The position numbers and the translations under genes were made by a program. From Candidatus Thorarchaeota archaeon (GTDB taxonomy: Archaea > Asgardarchaeota > Thorarchaeia > Thorarchaeales > Thorarchaeaceae), in the NCBI GenBank assembly GCA_004524595.1, contig SDOA01000062.1, positions 1-22,789 on the forward strand: 22,789 nucleotides of DNA. The letters are read 5' to 3'. The notes below the pieces were generated by a model. That model worked only from the letters and a program-made list of their open reading frames with translations, was not told the origin of the DNA and did not search any database. Positions 1 through 7,900 of the stretch are shown here, in pieces (position 1 is the stretch's first letter; the number at the start of each line of letters is the position of its first letter).

Positions 1-612
1 AGAATCTATTCAGGTAAACCAGGAACAACGGATGATCGACTTCATACACTCAATCTTTGGTTCTCTATTGGATTAATAATGTTCAGTCTAGCTGAAATTG
101 CGGGAATTCTTGTTCGGTCAACTCAAAGCAATCAGCAGATTCTAACTATCATCCTAACACAAATACCAGGTATTCTTCTGTGGGGTTTTGGTATTATTCA
201 ATATCTCAGTTCTCTGAATATGGCGTTTCGGTTCTCAGATAGCGGGAAACTGTGGATATGGCTTGTAGTGATTTCTGGTATCGCTTCAATCGCTCTGATT
301 GTTATAATGACATTCGGATCTTCAGGGTCATTTCTTATAGAAAAGATCATTCTCTCACCGATATTAGTCGGACTAATTGTGTTCACCTCTATCACAGGAG
401 GACTAATCTGGCTCTTTCGCGGAGGCCTCCTATCAAAACCTTTTCTGTTCTTTTTTTGTGCATCAAGCTTATTGTCAATTCGAGTGTTCTTTTGGGTAAT
501 TACAGAATTTCAACTCAATACATTATATGAGAGTTTGATTTCTATTGAAGTCTACGTTCTTTGTGGAACTGCACTTCTTCTTTCAAAGAACCTTGATAAT
601 CTGAGAGGATGA
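1..612 (+). CDS. Unknown multi-pass membrane protein (5' end outside window)
   Basis: The reading frame is open from base 1 without a stop, so the first in-window ATG at 79 is probably internal and the true start lies upstream. The visible 203 residues are dominated by hydrophobic stretches that would make about five or six membrane segments (around residues 20-37, 46-66, 83-102, 112-134, 143-162 and 173-190), separated by short polar loops. The chain ends with a short polar tail (KNLDNLRG) and a TGA stop. No enzymatic motif, zinc site or nucleotide-binding loop is visible. I do not recognise the family. It could be the membrane-sensor part of a larger protein or a stand-alone integral membrane protein. 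It converges on the ABC operon coming from the right, with about 30 bases between its stop and the last small ORF there. Confidence 0.6.
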   Translation, partial: RIYSGKPGTTDDRLHTLNLWFSIGLIMFSLAEIAGILVRSTQSNQQILTIILTQIPGILLWGFGIIQYLSSLNMAFRFSDSGKLWIWLVVISGIASIALIVIMTFGSSGSFLIEKIILSPILVGLIVFTSITGGLIWLFRGGLLSKPFLFFFCASSLLSIRVFFWVITEFQLNTLYESLISIEVYVLCGTALLLSKNLDNLRG

Positions 613-641
613 GAGAATTCATTTTATTCATTATGACGCCC

Positions 642-737
642 TTAATTACGAATTCCTTTATCGTCCTCATCTGTCAACATTTTCTGAATCATCTCTCGCA
701 GGGGTTTTGGAACTGAATCAGGGTTGCTAATGGTCAT
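642..737 (-). CDS. Small ORF 2 at the end of the ABC-exporter operon (31 aa)
   Basis: This ATG-initiated ORF of 31 codons ends at TAA. It overlaps the 3' end of the preceding small ORF by 11 bases in another frame, which suggests translational coupling. The product begins MTISNPDSVPKPLREM and is hydrophilic, with one probable short amphipathic helix and an acidic patch (DEDD) near the end. It has no membrane segment or cysteine. A TGA stop lies directly upstream of the ATG in the same frame, so this is not just an open tail of a longer frame. It may be a real microprotein or the out-of-frame second half of one roughly 70-residue gene split by a frameshift. No family is recognised. Codon use looks ordinary for this window. 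Confidence 0.4.
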   Translation of the reverse strand: MTISNPDSVPKPLREMIQKMLTDEDDKGIRN

Positions 738-843
738 TCACTAAGCGTTCCTTAAATTTATCTAACATTTCTCGTGTTATCTGTTGAGAAGAGCCCATCA
801 TACCCATCTCACGAGCTGTGCTCATGCCACCAGCATTCATCAT
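727..843 (-). CDS. Small ORF 1 coupled to the ABC exporter (38 aa)
   Basis: This 38-codon ORF starts at an ATG that overlaps the TGA stop of the exporter gene by four bases (ATGA), a classic coupling arrangement. The product starts MMNAGGMSTAREMGMMG, is rich in methionine and glycine at the N-terminus, and continues into a predicted amphipathic helix (REMLDKFKERLV). It has no signal peptide, cysteine or hydrophobic segment. The start could instead be the second ATG at 840, because an AAGGA motif lies just upstream of both. I know no family for it. Possible roles are a small accessory protein of the transporter, a leader-like peptide, or the first half of a frameshifted gene continuing into the next small ORF. 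Confidence 0.5.
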   Translation of the reverse strand: MMNAGGMSTAREMGMMGSSQQITREMLDKFKERLVNDH

Positions 844-2741
844 TCCTTGGTTAGGTTGCTGATATTTCTTCCATCAGAAGAAACAACAATTTTTGCAGTT
901 TCTACGACATCTTCAGTTATTTCCTCAAGACCTTGGTGTGCATAGTATGTCTCGTAAAGAGCTTTGAAAATACCATCCTTCGCGAGAAGCTCTGCATGAG
1001 TACCTTGTTCAACAAGTTCACCATGATCAAATACTAGAATCCGTGAGGCATTGGCAATCGTTGTCAACCGATGCGCAATGACAATTGTGGTCCTATCATG
1101 GAAAAGCAATTCTTGGGCATCCTGTACAAGTGATTCACTATATGCATCTAGACGACTTGTAGCCTCATCAAGAATCAATATCTTTGGATTAGCCAGCATT
1201 GTACGAGCTATTGTAATCATTTGACGTTGGCCTGCACTTAGATTCTTTCCACTTTGGATAACTTTTGTGTGATACCCATCTGCAAGTACATCAATGAACT
1301 CGTCTGCACCAAGAAGCTTGCACAATTTAACTATCTCCTCATCGGAAGCATCGAGTTTTCCATATCTAATGTTCTCCATAATAGTATCATCAAACAAGTA
1401 CGGTTCTTGGGGAATTAGTGACATTGAACGACGAAGAGAATGTAATTGTACTTCGCGAATTTTTTGATTTCCTATGAAGATGGCTCCTTCAGTTGAATCA
1501 TAGAATCGGTTTACAAGTGCTGCAATGGTTGTCTTCCCAGCTCCAGTATGACCGACAATTGCTACAGTTTCACCAGGATTAATAACAAAACTCACATTCC
1601 GAAGAACCGGAGTGTTTTCTACATATTCAAATGAAACGTTCTTGAAATAGATTCCATCGCTTTCAGTATGTAGAGGGATTGCGTCAGGAGTATCTGTTAT
1701 AGCTGGTTTTGACTCAAGAATATCTGTTACACGGTCCATTGCAGCTAGTGACGATTGAACCTGTGTAGCCATCAAACTGAGCCCAAGCAGTGGAAATAGA
1801 ATTCCCCGAACGAGTGTGACACCTAGGAAAATATCTCCAAGTAATAGTACCGGGGTAGTCCCAATAGCTAGTGAACCTGCAACAAATAGCATGGCAGCGA
1901 TAGCAAATTGTCCGATTGACATCAATAAAGGTTGCATTGATGTCATTAGAATCATAAATCTGAAACCATATTTGTATGCCTTCTGGTTAAGTGTCAACAA
2001 ATCTTCTGCAAGTTCATCCTCGCGATTAAATGCTTTGGCAATGTGAATACCACTAAGGTTCTCAGCAATCTGCCCAGACACCTCTCCTGAGGCTCTCTGA
2101 GATGCAAGCATAATTCTCTGTCCAACTGTACCAAAGAGCCCAGCAATGAATACAATCCCTGGAACAACAACTAGAGAGGTCAGTGCAAGCATAGGTGACA
2201 TCAACCAGAGAAGAATAAATGATGCAACAAGAGTAAGTATCTGACTCGTAAAACCAATTAGAACTTGAATACCAGTGCTTAAATTAGTCGAGTCACTTGT
2301 GACCCTTGATGTGACATTTCCAGCCTGTTCTGTTTTATGATATGAAAGGTCAGCATTTACTAGATGTTGATAGACATCCTCTTGGACATTCTGGACTAGT
2401 CCAGCCTGTGCTATTGACATAATCCAAGTATTAACCCCATTCATGACCCAGTTTACTACTGATAAAAGCAAGAAGATAATTGTCAATGTGATAAGAATAT
2501 TCAATGAACCTACTCGATAGACCGAATTGATACCTTCTCGAAGAACAAGTGGATTAATCACTCCAACAATGGTAGCGACAAGAGAGAGAACTGCACCAAT
2601 TGCAACAATCCGTTTGAAATTACCTAGATAGTGTACCATCTTTCCAAGCAGAACGCGAATGGGTCGGCTTCTCTTCTCTTTCTTTCTTAACAACGAGTGA
2701 GGACCTCTGGGACCAGGTCCTCCCGGACCATGCATTCCCAT
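840..2741 (-). CDS. ABC exporter half-transporter, catalytically consensus subunit
   Basis: This 633-aa type IV (ABCB-like) half-transporter has an N-terminal membrane domain of six expected helices (about 45-330) and a C-terminal ATPase domain (about 363-600). Visible motifs are Walker A GHTGAGKTT at 397-405, Q-loop Q445, signature LSAGQ at 501-505, Walker B ILILDE at 521-526 with the catalytic Glu526, and H-loop His557. The signature deviates from LSGGQ, while the catalytic Glu and His are intact. The upstream partner has the opposite pattern, so the two should form a heterodimer with one consensus and one degenerate ATP site, as in TM287/TM288 and BmrC/BmrD. The N-terminus is a Gly/Pro/His-rich segment. 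The ATG overlaps the upstream stop (TAATG) and has a strong GGAGGTG site seven bases away. Substrate is unknown; drug or lipid export is inferred from the PadR linkage. Confidence 0.92.
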   Translation of the reverse strand: MGMHGPGGPGPRGPHSLLRKKEKRSRPIRVLLGKMVHYLGNFKRIVAIGAVLSLVATIVGVINPLVLREGINSVYRVGSLNILITLTIIFLLLSVVNWVMNGVNTWIMSIAQAGLVQNVQEDVYQHLVNADLSYHKTEQAGNVTSRVTSDSTNLSTGIQVLIGFTSQILTLVASFILLWLMSPMLALTSLVVVPGIVFIAGLFGTVGQRIMLASQRASGEVSGQIAENLSGIHIAKAFNREDELAEDLLTLNQKAYKYGFRFMILMTSMQPLLMSIGQFAIAAMLFVAGSLAIGTTPVLLLGDIFLGVTLVRGILFPLLGLSLMATQVQSSLAAMDRVTDILESKPAITDTPDAIPLHTESDGIYFKNVSFEYVENTPVLRNVSFVINPGETVAIVGHTGAGKTTIAALVNRFYDSTEGAIFIGNQKIREVQLHSLRRSMSLIPQEPYLFDDTIMENIRYGKLDASDEEIVKLCKLLGADEFIDVLADGYHTKVIQSGKNLSAGQRQMITIARTMLANPKILILDEATSRLDAYSESLVQDAQELLFHDRTTIVIAHRLTTIANASRILVFDHGELVEQGTHAELLAKDGIFKALYETYYAHQGLEEITEDVVETAKIVVSSDGRNISNLTKE

Positions 2742-4609
2742 TATGCAGCACCTCCACTCTTAGTAACACTCGCGAGTAGCTCTTGTGCTCCGGGGAGTCT
2801 TTCAAAGACACGACAGTAATGTTCTGAAGATTTCAATAACTCTTCATGAGTCCCAATAGCAACAAGATGACCTTTTTCTAAGATTAGTATCAAATCTGAT
2901 TCTATGAGTGTTCGTAGTCGCTGTGTAACAGTGATGCTGGTTCTTCCACGCATTACCTCATCCAATGCCTTTCTCATGAGGAATTCTGTTTGAGCATCAA
3001 CAGCACTTACTGAATCATCAAGGAGTAGAATCTTGGGGTCTTGAACAATTGCTCGAGCTATTGCAAGCCTCTGTCTTTGACCTCCACTGAGGGTCATTCC
3101 ACGTTCGCCAATCATGGTGTCATAACCATCAGGTAGTTCTACGATGAACTCTTCTGCTTGTGCACGCCTAGCTGCATCGATTATTTCGTCATCAGATGCA
3201 TTTGACCTTCCAAAAGCGATATTCTCTCGAATTGTCATTCTAAAGAGAAAGATATCTTGCTCAACGAGGCTAACAACATCTCGAACATACTTAGTCGAAA
3301 CGTTTCGTAGATCAACTCCCCCAACCCTAATTTTCCCTGCTGTAGGGTCATATAACCGCAGTAGGAGCTTTAAGACTGTGCTCTTTCCAGCTCCTGGACC
3401 ACCAATAAGTGCAACTCGGGAACCTCCAGGAATGCTGAAGGATAAGTCTTTAATGGCATAATGAGGATTCTCATTTTCTTCACGACCGTATTTAAAACTC
3501 ACATTTTCAAAAACAATGTCACTTGTCCAATCAACGTCTATGATTTCCTCCTCAGGTTCGGACATAGGATCATGCCAATTAAGAAAATCAACAACACGTT
3601 GTGCATTAACATATCCTCCCCTTAAAAGAAGAAGCATGGCGGGGAATTGGAAGTTGAGTCCCTGAAGGGCTGTTAATAATCCAAGGATTGTGATCATCTG
3701 TCCAATATTCAAAAAACCATTAATAACTGCATAACCTGCATAAGCAAATGCCAATGTTGTCATCCCTGCAAGAATCAGAGCTGGAAGATAAAATGCTGAG
3801 AGCTTTCCTTCTTTAGCCGTTAGGCTTTCTTGTATCTTACTTACTTCATGAAATTTTTTGACCTCAAGATCCTCAGCATCAAAAGCTCTGACAACCTCGA
3901 TACCTTGAAACACACCTTGGGTTACAGAGGTTAATGCTTCCATATTTTCCGACCGGTTTCGTCTGACAGGCTCAATTGCATTAGCATAACGATAAGAAAA
4001 GACTAGGTAGATTGGCGTGCCAATCATCATGATCAACGTGAATCCATAGACGGGAACCAAGTAAGTTCCAACGGGTATGGTGATAATAGTACTTAAGCCT
4101 GGAATGAAATCTATCTGAATCAAGAGAATTGCTGTCACGAAGAAAGATGCAAGTCCTGTAGCAATGTTTCTCATTGCTGGATTAAGAGAGAAACGGACCC
4201 ATGAGATATCTTGCATGGCAACTGCAAGAAGTCGTTTGCTATCATATTCATCATGAAATGTCATGCTATAGACTTGTAATGCCTCAAAGAAGTCTTGTCG
4301 AGCATCACGTTCCCAACGGAGAGTAAGTGTGGCCCAAACATAACCTCCAATAAAATAGAGAGCCATGTAGATGAGTGCAAATAGGAAAATGAGATACACA
4401 TAGTTCATGAATTGAGGAGTCATTGATGCAGTCGTCTGAATCTCATTCACTGCTAACCCAATGAATACTGATGGAAATACAGTAAGAATAGTTGAAATTA
4501 CAACAAGGAAGAGACCAATACTTGCAATAACCTTGTTTCGCGTCATTCCACTCAACATATATCTCCAAGGAGTTCTCCGGATAGTTTCACCGCCATTGTT
4601 TCTAGACAT
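2741..4609 (-). CDS. ABC exporter half-transporter, degenerate-site subunit
   Basis: This 622-aa half-transporter has six expected membrane helices in the first 340 residues and an ATPase domain in the last 250. Numbered from the ATG at 4609: Walker A GGPGAGKST 403-411, Q-loop Q451, canonical LSGGQ 507-511 preceded by GERG, and Walker B ILLLDD 527-532. The usual catalytic Glu is Asp532 and the H-loop His is replaced by Gln563 (VTQRL). These are the hallmarks of the non-hydrolysing site of heterodimeric ABC exporters (TM287-like). It supplies the canonical signature to the partner's active site. A TTG at 4639 would add ten residues inside the PadR gene. I prefer the ATG, which starts one base after the PadR stop and matches the usual N-terminus. 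The stop overlaps the next ATG by one base, so the two halves are made together. Confidence 0.92.
   Translation of the reverse strand: MSRNNGGETIRRTPWRYMLSGMTRNKVIASIGLFLVVISTILTVFPSVFIGLAVNEIQTTASMTPQFMNYVYLIFLFALIYMALYFIGGYVWATLTLRWERDARQDFFEALQVYSMTFHDEYDSKRLLAVAMQDISWVRFSLNPAMRNIATGLASFFVTAILLIQIDFIPGLSTIITIPVGTYLVPVYGFTLIMMIGTPIYLVFSYRYANAIEPVRRNRSENMEALTSVTQGVFQGIEVVRAFDAEDLEVKKFHEVSKIQESLTAKEGKLSAFYLPALILAGMTTLAFAYAGYAVINGFLNIGQMITILGLLTALQGLNFQFPAMLLLLRGGYVNAQRVVDFLNWHDPMSEPEEEIIDVDWTSDIVFENVSFKYGREENENPHYAIKDLSFSIPGGSRVALIGGPGAGKSTVLKLLLRLYDPTAGKIRVGGVDLRNVSTKYVRDVVSLVEQDIFLFRMTIRENIAFGRSNASDDEIIDAARRAQAEEFIVELPDGYDTMIGERGMTLSGGQRQRLAIARAIVQDPKILLLDDSVSAVDAQTEFLMRKALDEVMRGRTSITVTQRLRTLIESDLILILEKGHLVAIGTHEELLKSSEHYCRVFERLPGAQELLASVTKSGGAA
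2749..2755 (-). promoter_or_regulatory. Strong ribosome binding site (GGAGGTG) for the second ABC half
   Basis: GGAGGTG lies seven bases before the ATG at 2741, inside the last codons of the preceding exporter gene. It fixes the start of the downstream half-transporter and indicates independent reinitiation within the operon. Confidence 0.8.
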
Positions 4610-4610
4610 T

Positions 4611-5111
4611 CTATGTAACACCAGTTTTGAGTTTATCAATGATTGAAGTCAAATGTGCAGACATTTTTTGGAGACGACGGAGTAGTTGGATCTGCTGCTT
4701 TTTATCAATCAATTCCAGGACCGAGTCGAATGATTCTAACGAATGACTAACATTATGCAAATGAAAACGAATCCGTTCTTCTGGCTCCAATAACTTTTCC
4801 CAAAGTTTAGGTCCTAAACGAGTCTTCTCTCCTACCTCTCCTGTCATTTGTTTGATGACCATTGTCATCTGCTCTTTTCCTTTTGTTGTAAGACGATAGG
4901 TCTTACTTCGACCATCGGTTGTCGCCGCTTCAATAATATCATCCTCTTCTAAAGAGGAGAGCATTGGATAGATAGTTCCTGGGCTTGGATCCCACTCACC
5001 ATCAGTAAGATCTCGAAGTGTTTGCATTATATCAGTACCAGTCATTTCCTGATGCCGTAGTAATCGAGGGATAATGTGACGAAGAAGTCCTCTAGGTATT
5101 GATTGGGGCAT
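4611..5111 (-). CDS. PadR-family transcriptional regulator
   Basis: This 166-aa DNA-binding protein has an N-terminal winged helix (about residues 8-85) carrying the PadR hallmark PSPGTIYPML at 42-51, a short basic wing (DGRSKTYRLT), and a C-terminal helical region (about 105-162) of the kind that dimerises in PadR proteins. It is the first gene of an operon with both ABC-exporter halves, the typical arrangement of PadR/LmrR-type regulators that sense the exporter's substrate and repress it. A TTG at 5168 would lengthen it by 19 residues, but the ATG at 5111 gives the usual family N-terminus. The 26-bp palindrome 60 bases upstream is a probable autoregulatory operator. Ligand unknown. Confidence 0.88.
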   Translation of the reverse strand: MPQSIPRGLLRHIIPRLLRHQEMTGTDIMQTLRDLTDGEWDPSPGTIYPMLSSLEEDDIIEAATTDGRSKTYRLTTKGKEQMTMVIKQMTGEVGEKTRLGPKLWEKLLEPEERIRFHLHNVSHSLESFDSVLELIDKKQQIQLLRRLQKMSAHLTSIIDKLKTGVT

Positions 5112-5171
5112 GTTGAAACGTTCACAGCCCGAATGAGGATGTTCATTCTTCAATCGATATCTCTCCAATAT

Positions 5172-5197
5172 TATCGGATGCGATATCGTATCCGATA
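5172..5197. promoter_or_regulatory. 26-bp palindrome, probable PadR operator
   Basis: The two 13-base arms (TATCGGAT... and ...ATCCGATA around a CGATATCG centre) pair at 12 of 13 positions. The single exception is 5180/5189, a G opposite T. The element sits between the divergently transcribed padR and DUF2070 genes. It lies directly downstream of the TATA-like box that reads toward padR and covers the expected transcription start, the position where a repressor blocks initiation. Assignment to PadR is inferred from position and symmetry. Confidence 0.7.
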
Positions 5198-5203
5198 TAA
5201 AGA
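5195..5203 (-). promoter_or_regulatory. TATA-like box of the padR/ABC operon
   Basis: On the minus strand the bases read TCTTTATAT followed by CGG, close to the archaeal TATA consensus TTTATATA. Initiation is expected about 25 bases further on, near 5173, giving a leader of about 60 bases to the padR ATG. On the plus strand the same bases read ATATAAAG, so they may also serve the divergent DUF2070 gene. The box overlaps the right end of the palindrome. Confidence 0.5.
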
Positions 5204-5251
5204 TTGCCGTTTGACTGCAACTCCATTTGATTCACGTTCTCTAGGACAAGT

Positions 5252-7147
5252 TTGATAAGAAATCATAAAGTCGATATCAAGATACATGAGAGTGAAATAG
5301 AGTTGGGCGAGAAGGCTAAAGTAAAGGAAACAGTTAGGCTATTTACCAAAGTCTGGCAGTTGCCATCCTATAGGCAGATACTTCTGATACTTATTCTTCT
5401 CACTGCTTGTACTTCATTGTTTGCGTCAGTAGTGAAGCTTGTAACAGGGAGTACATCTGATGTTATTCAACTCTTCTTGATGTACATGATATTATTGGGT
5501 ACACCAGTCTTTCTAGGTACAACCCTTCTATACCTGATAGGAAAGGATGAAGGATCACCTCTTGATGCTAGAAGGACAGCAGGAGCTGTGATGTTTGGAC
5601 TTGTCTTTTGGTACATCCTCGGGATAATTGGTGTGTTCATTGATGGAATCACAAACTCTCAGTTTTTCGAGATTAGATTCTACATGCTTGGGGCTGGCAT
5701 AGCCTATTTCCTGTTCGCATTTCTTGTCAACGGCTTGAGCGATCACTCATTCATTCGTAACATCATTGGAGCAGCTGTCCCAATAGTTCTATGGTTACTT
5801 CTCCAAAATTATTTACAGACAATTAATCCATCTTTGCCGCAGCTCGGAGTCTTTTGGTTTGTGAGTGCTTGTATGGTCGTGTTGATACCATCACTTGTGG
5901 TTCGATATATCTATCGAGCAGTAAGTACTCCTTTCGAGAGAGACCTAGGTATCAATGGACCAGAATTGCTTCGAGCATTTGGTCATGATTATCTAGCAGG
6001 TAATCCTGAACCACTAGAGAAGCTCTTGACAAATATTGCTACGAATCAAGATGTACCTATGGAAATAATTCTCTTTTCGGACGAAAATGGACTTGTGGCT
6101 TGCGGAGTAATTGAATATGTCCATCCTGGCCCATTCCGAGATATCGGAAGCAGTGACCTGCCATCAGTCATCATGAATCATATCAAGGAAAGATACAATG
6201 TCCCTTCATTTGTCCTTCATGGTAGCTGCACTCATCAACAGAATCTTACAACCAAGCAAGATTATCCTAAGGTTCTTGATGAAATAGACAGGTTGATCGA
6301 AGAGACTCGTACACATGAAGAGATATCAGGACCTCATTGGAATGATGGGGGAAAGTTCAAAGTATGGACACTCTTTGCTGGTAATGATGTACTGACAATA
6401 AGTACTAGTGCTCCAGAGTTCACTGATGATATCTCATTAGAAGTCGGATATGATACAGCCAATATGATCAGAAAAATTGTCCCTTCAATTGAAGGAGTAG
6501 CAATTGTAGATGCACATAATTGTATCAACGATGATGCTATTTCTGTGAATAGGGGAGATCCAGAAGCAAGCGACTATGTTGGCATCGTTTCTGAAGCAGT
6601 CTTCTCAACGGTGAATGCAACTCGAACCTCTGTTGAAATGGGGATATATTCAGTCTATCCAGAAGATATCACACCTAGGGAAGGTATAGGACCTGGAGGA
6701 ATAACTGTTTTAGTGTTAAAAACAAAACAACAAGAAATGGCGTTGGTCTCTGCTGATGGTAATAATGTTGAACCAGGATTTCGCGAGAGAGTCATTAGCA
6801 TATTGAAGTCTCAAGGTTTTGACAATGCAGAAATAACCACAACAGACACTCATGTTGTAAATGCAATTTCACTCTCAAGCAGAGGTTATCCTCCTGTCGG
6901 TAGAAACAAGCCAGATGAAACACTCGAGTATATTGCGATTGCATCAACAAAGGCTCGAGAATCAATAAGACACGTCAATGTTGGAATTGGTTTTGGTAAG
7001 ATAGAGAATCTCAGGACTTTTGGCGAAAAGGGATTTGACACTCTTACAAGAGATGTAGCAGAAGCGGCAAGCATCGCGAAGGAAAAGGGAGTTAGAGCTG
7101 GAGGTCTTGCCCTTCTCATATTGATTTTTACCTCATTTCTTTTCTAA
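5252..7147 (+). CDS. DUF2070 family archaeal membrane protein
   Basis: This 631-aa protein has about six membrane segments in its N-terminal third (around 42-62, 71-97, 110-130, 143-161, 168-188 and 198-220), then a large soluble region, and a last hydrophobic segment at about 613-631. The soluble part carries the conserved stretches HPGPFRDIGSSDLP (291-304) and HGSCTH (323-328), which I associate with the archaea-specific family DUF2070. The conserved His, Cys and Asp residues suggest a metal site or catalytic pocket, but no function is established. The start is a TTG with AGGA six bases upstream. No in-frame ATG exists before residue 78, and a stop precedes it at 5228. It is divergent from padR and could share its operator region. 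UbiX follows after about 77 bases. Confidence 0.8.
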   Translation: MIRNHKVDIKIHESEIELGEKAKVKETVRLFTKVWQLPSYRQILLILILLTACTSLFASVVKLVTGSTSDVIQLFLMYMILLGTPVFLGTTLLYLIGKDEGSPLDARRTAGAVMFGLVFWYILGIIGVFIDGITNSQFFEIRFYMLGAGIAYFLFAFLVNGLSDHSFIRNIIGAAVPIVLWLLLQNYLQTINPSLPQLGVFWFVSACMVVLIPSLVVRYIYRAVSTPFERDLGINGPELLRAFGHDYLAGNPEPLEKLLTNIATNQDVPMEIILFSDENGLVACGVIEYVHPGPFRDIGSSDLPSVIMNHIKERYNVPSFVLHGSCTHQQNLTTKQDYPKVLDEIDRLIEETRTHEEISGPHWNDGGKFKVWTLFAGNDVLTISTSAPEFTDDISLEVGYDTANMIRKIVPSIEGVAIVDAHNCINDDAISVNRGDPEASDYVGIVSEAVFSTVNATRTSVEMGIYSVYPEDITPREGIGPGGITVLVLKTKQQEMALVSADGNNVEPGFRERVISILKSQGFDNAEITTTDTHVVNAISLSSRGYPPVGRNKPDETLEYIAIASTKARESIRHVNVGIGFGKIENLRTFGEKGFDTLTRDVAEAASIAKEKGVRAGGLALLILIFTSFLF

Positions 7148-7224
7148 AAAGAAATCGCGGCATAATTCGATACAGGTAAATACAAAATCACTCTAACGAA
7201 ATCTCTCTAGATGCGGTGTTCCTA

Positions 7225-7791
7225 ATGAGTAAGAAACGTGTCTTAATTGGTATAACAGGTGCTAGTGGAGCAATCTATGGAGTTAGACTCATCAAAGCAC
7301 TCAAGAATGCAGGTCATGAAATACATTTAGTCATTAGTCGATGGGGTGAAGAGACCCTCAAATATGAAACAAAAGAAAGTAAGGTCTCTTTGAAGAGCGA
7401 GGTATTCAAAATATACGAAGAAGACGACCTAATGGCAGGTCCAGCCAGTGGAAGTTTTCAATTGGATGCCATTGTCATAGTGCCATGTACAATGAAGACA
7501 CTTGCAGGAATTGCTCATGGCTATGCAGACAATCTTATTGCGAGAGCTGCAGATTGCGCATTGAAAGAGAGAAGAAAACTCATAATAGTTCCTAGAGAAG
7601 CCCCGTTAAATCTGATTCATATACGAAATATGGAGAGGGTTACAGAGGCAGGGGGAATCATAATCCCTGCCAGTCCAGCATTCTGGCACAGACCAAAGAC
7701 AATTGAAGAACTTGTTGACTCGATTATAGATAGAATTATGTCACATCTAAATTCCACTCCAGATACTGCTGCAGTCTGGTCTGGGCAGTGA
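7225..7791 (+). CDS. ubiX: Flavin prenyltransferase UbiX
   Basis: This enzyme of 188 aa attaches a dimethylallyl group to reduced FMN, making the prenylated FMN cofactor of UbiD-type decarboxylases. Family signatures are the N-terminal flavin-binding GITGASGAIYG (9-19), the GSF motif near 76-78, PCTMKTLAGIAHGYADNL (87-104), ERRKLIIVPREAPLNLIH (115-132) and the C-terminal FWHRPKTIEELVD (153-165). Length matches the family. An upstream GTG at 7216 is open, but GGTG at 7215-7218 is correctly spaced for the ATG at 7225, so I use that. No UbiD lies nearby. In many archaea prenyl-FMN is needed for a UbiD-family decarboxylase of the modified mevalonate pathway, which is a plausible use here. Confidence 0.93.
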   Translation: MSKKRVLIGITGASGAIYGVRLIKALKNAGHEIHLVISRWGEETLKYETKESKVSLKSEVFKIYEEDDLMAGPASGSFQLDAIVIVPCTMKTLAGIAHGYADNLIARAADCALKERRKLIIVPREAPLNLIHIRNMERVTEAGGIIIPASPAFWHRPKTIEELVDSIIDRIMSHLNSTPDTAAVWSGQ

Positions 7792-7900
7792 CTGAATTAT
7801 CCTATCAGAAATGAATACCGAAAAGATCCTAGTAATGTTACATCCAATGTGTGTTCATCAACTTCAACAAAGGGCTAAATTTCATGCCAATTTTAGTATA

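Noticed and set aside
4610..4639. TTG start at 4639 for the first ABC half-transporter
   Set aside because: It lies inside the PadR gene and adds a non-conserved decapeptide. The ATG at 4609 starts one base after the PadR stop and gives the usual N-terminus.
5112..5168. TTG start at 5168 for PadR
   Set aside because: The 19 extra residues are unlike PadR N-termini and would begin almost at the operator. The ATG at 5111 gives a normal-length protein.
7792..7900. Possible hairpin terminator between the convergent ubiX and zinc-ribbon genes
   Set aside because: Only a short, weak CTGA/TCAG pairing is visible, with no stable stem or T-run. Not enough to call.
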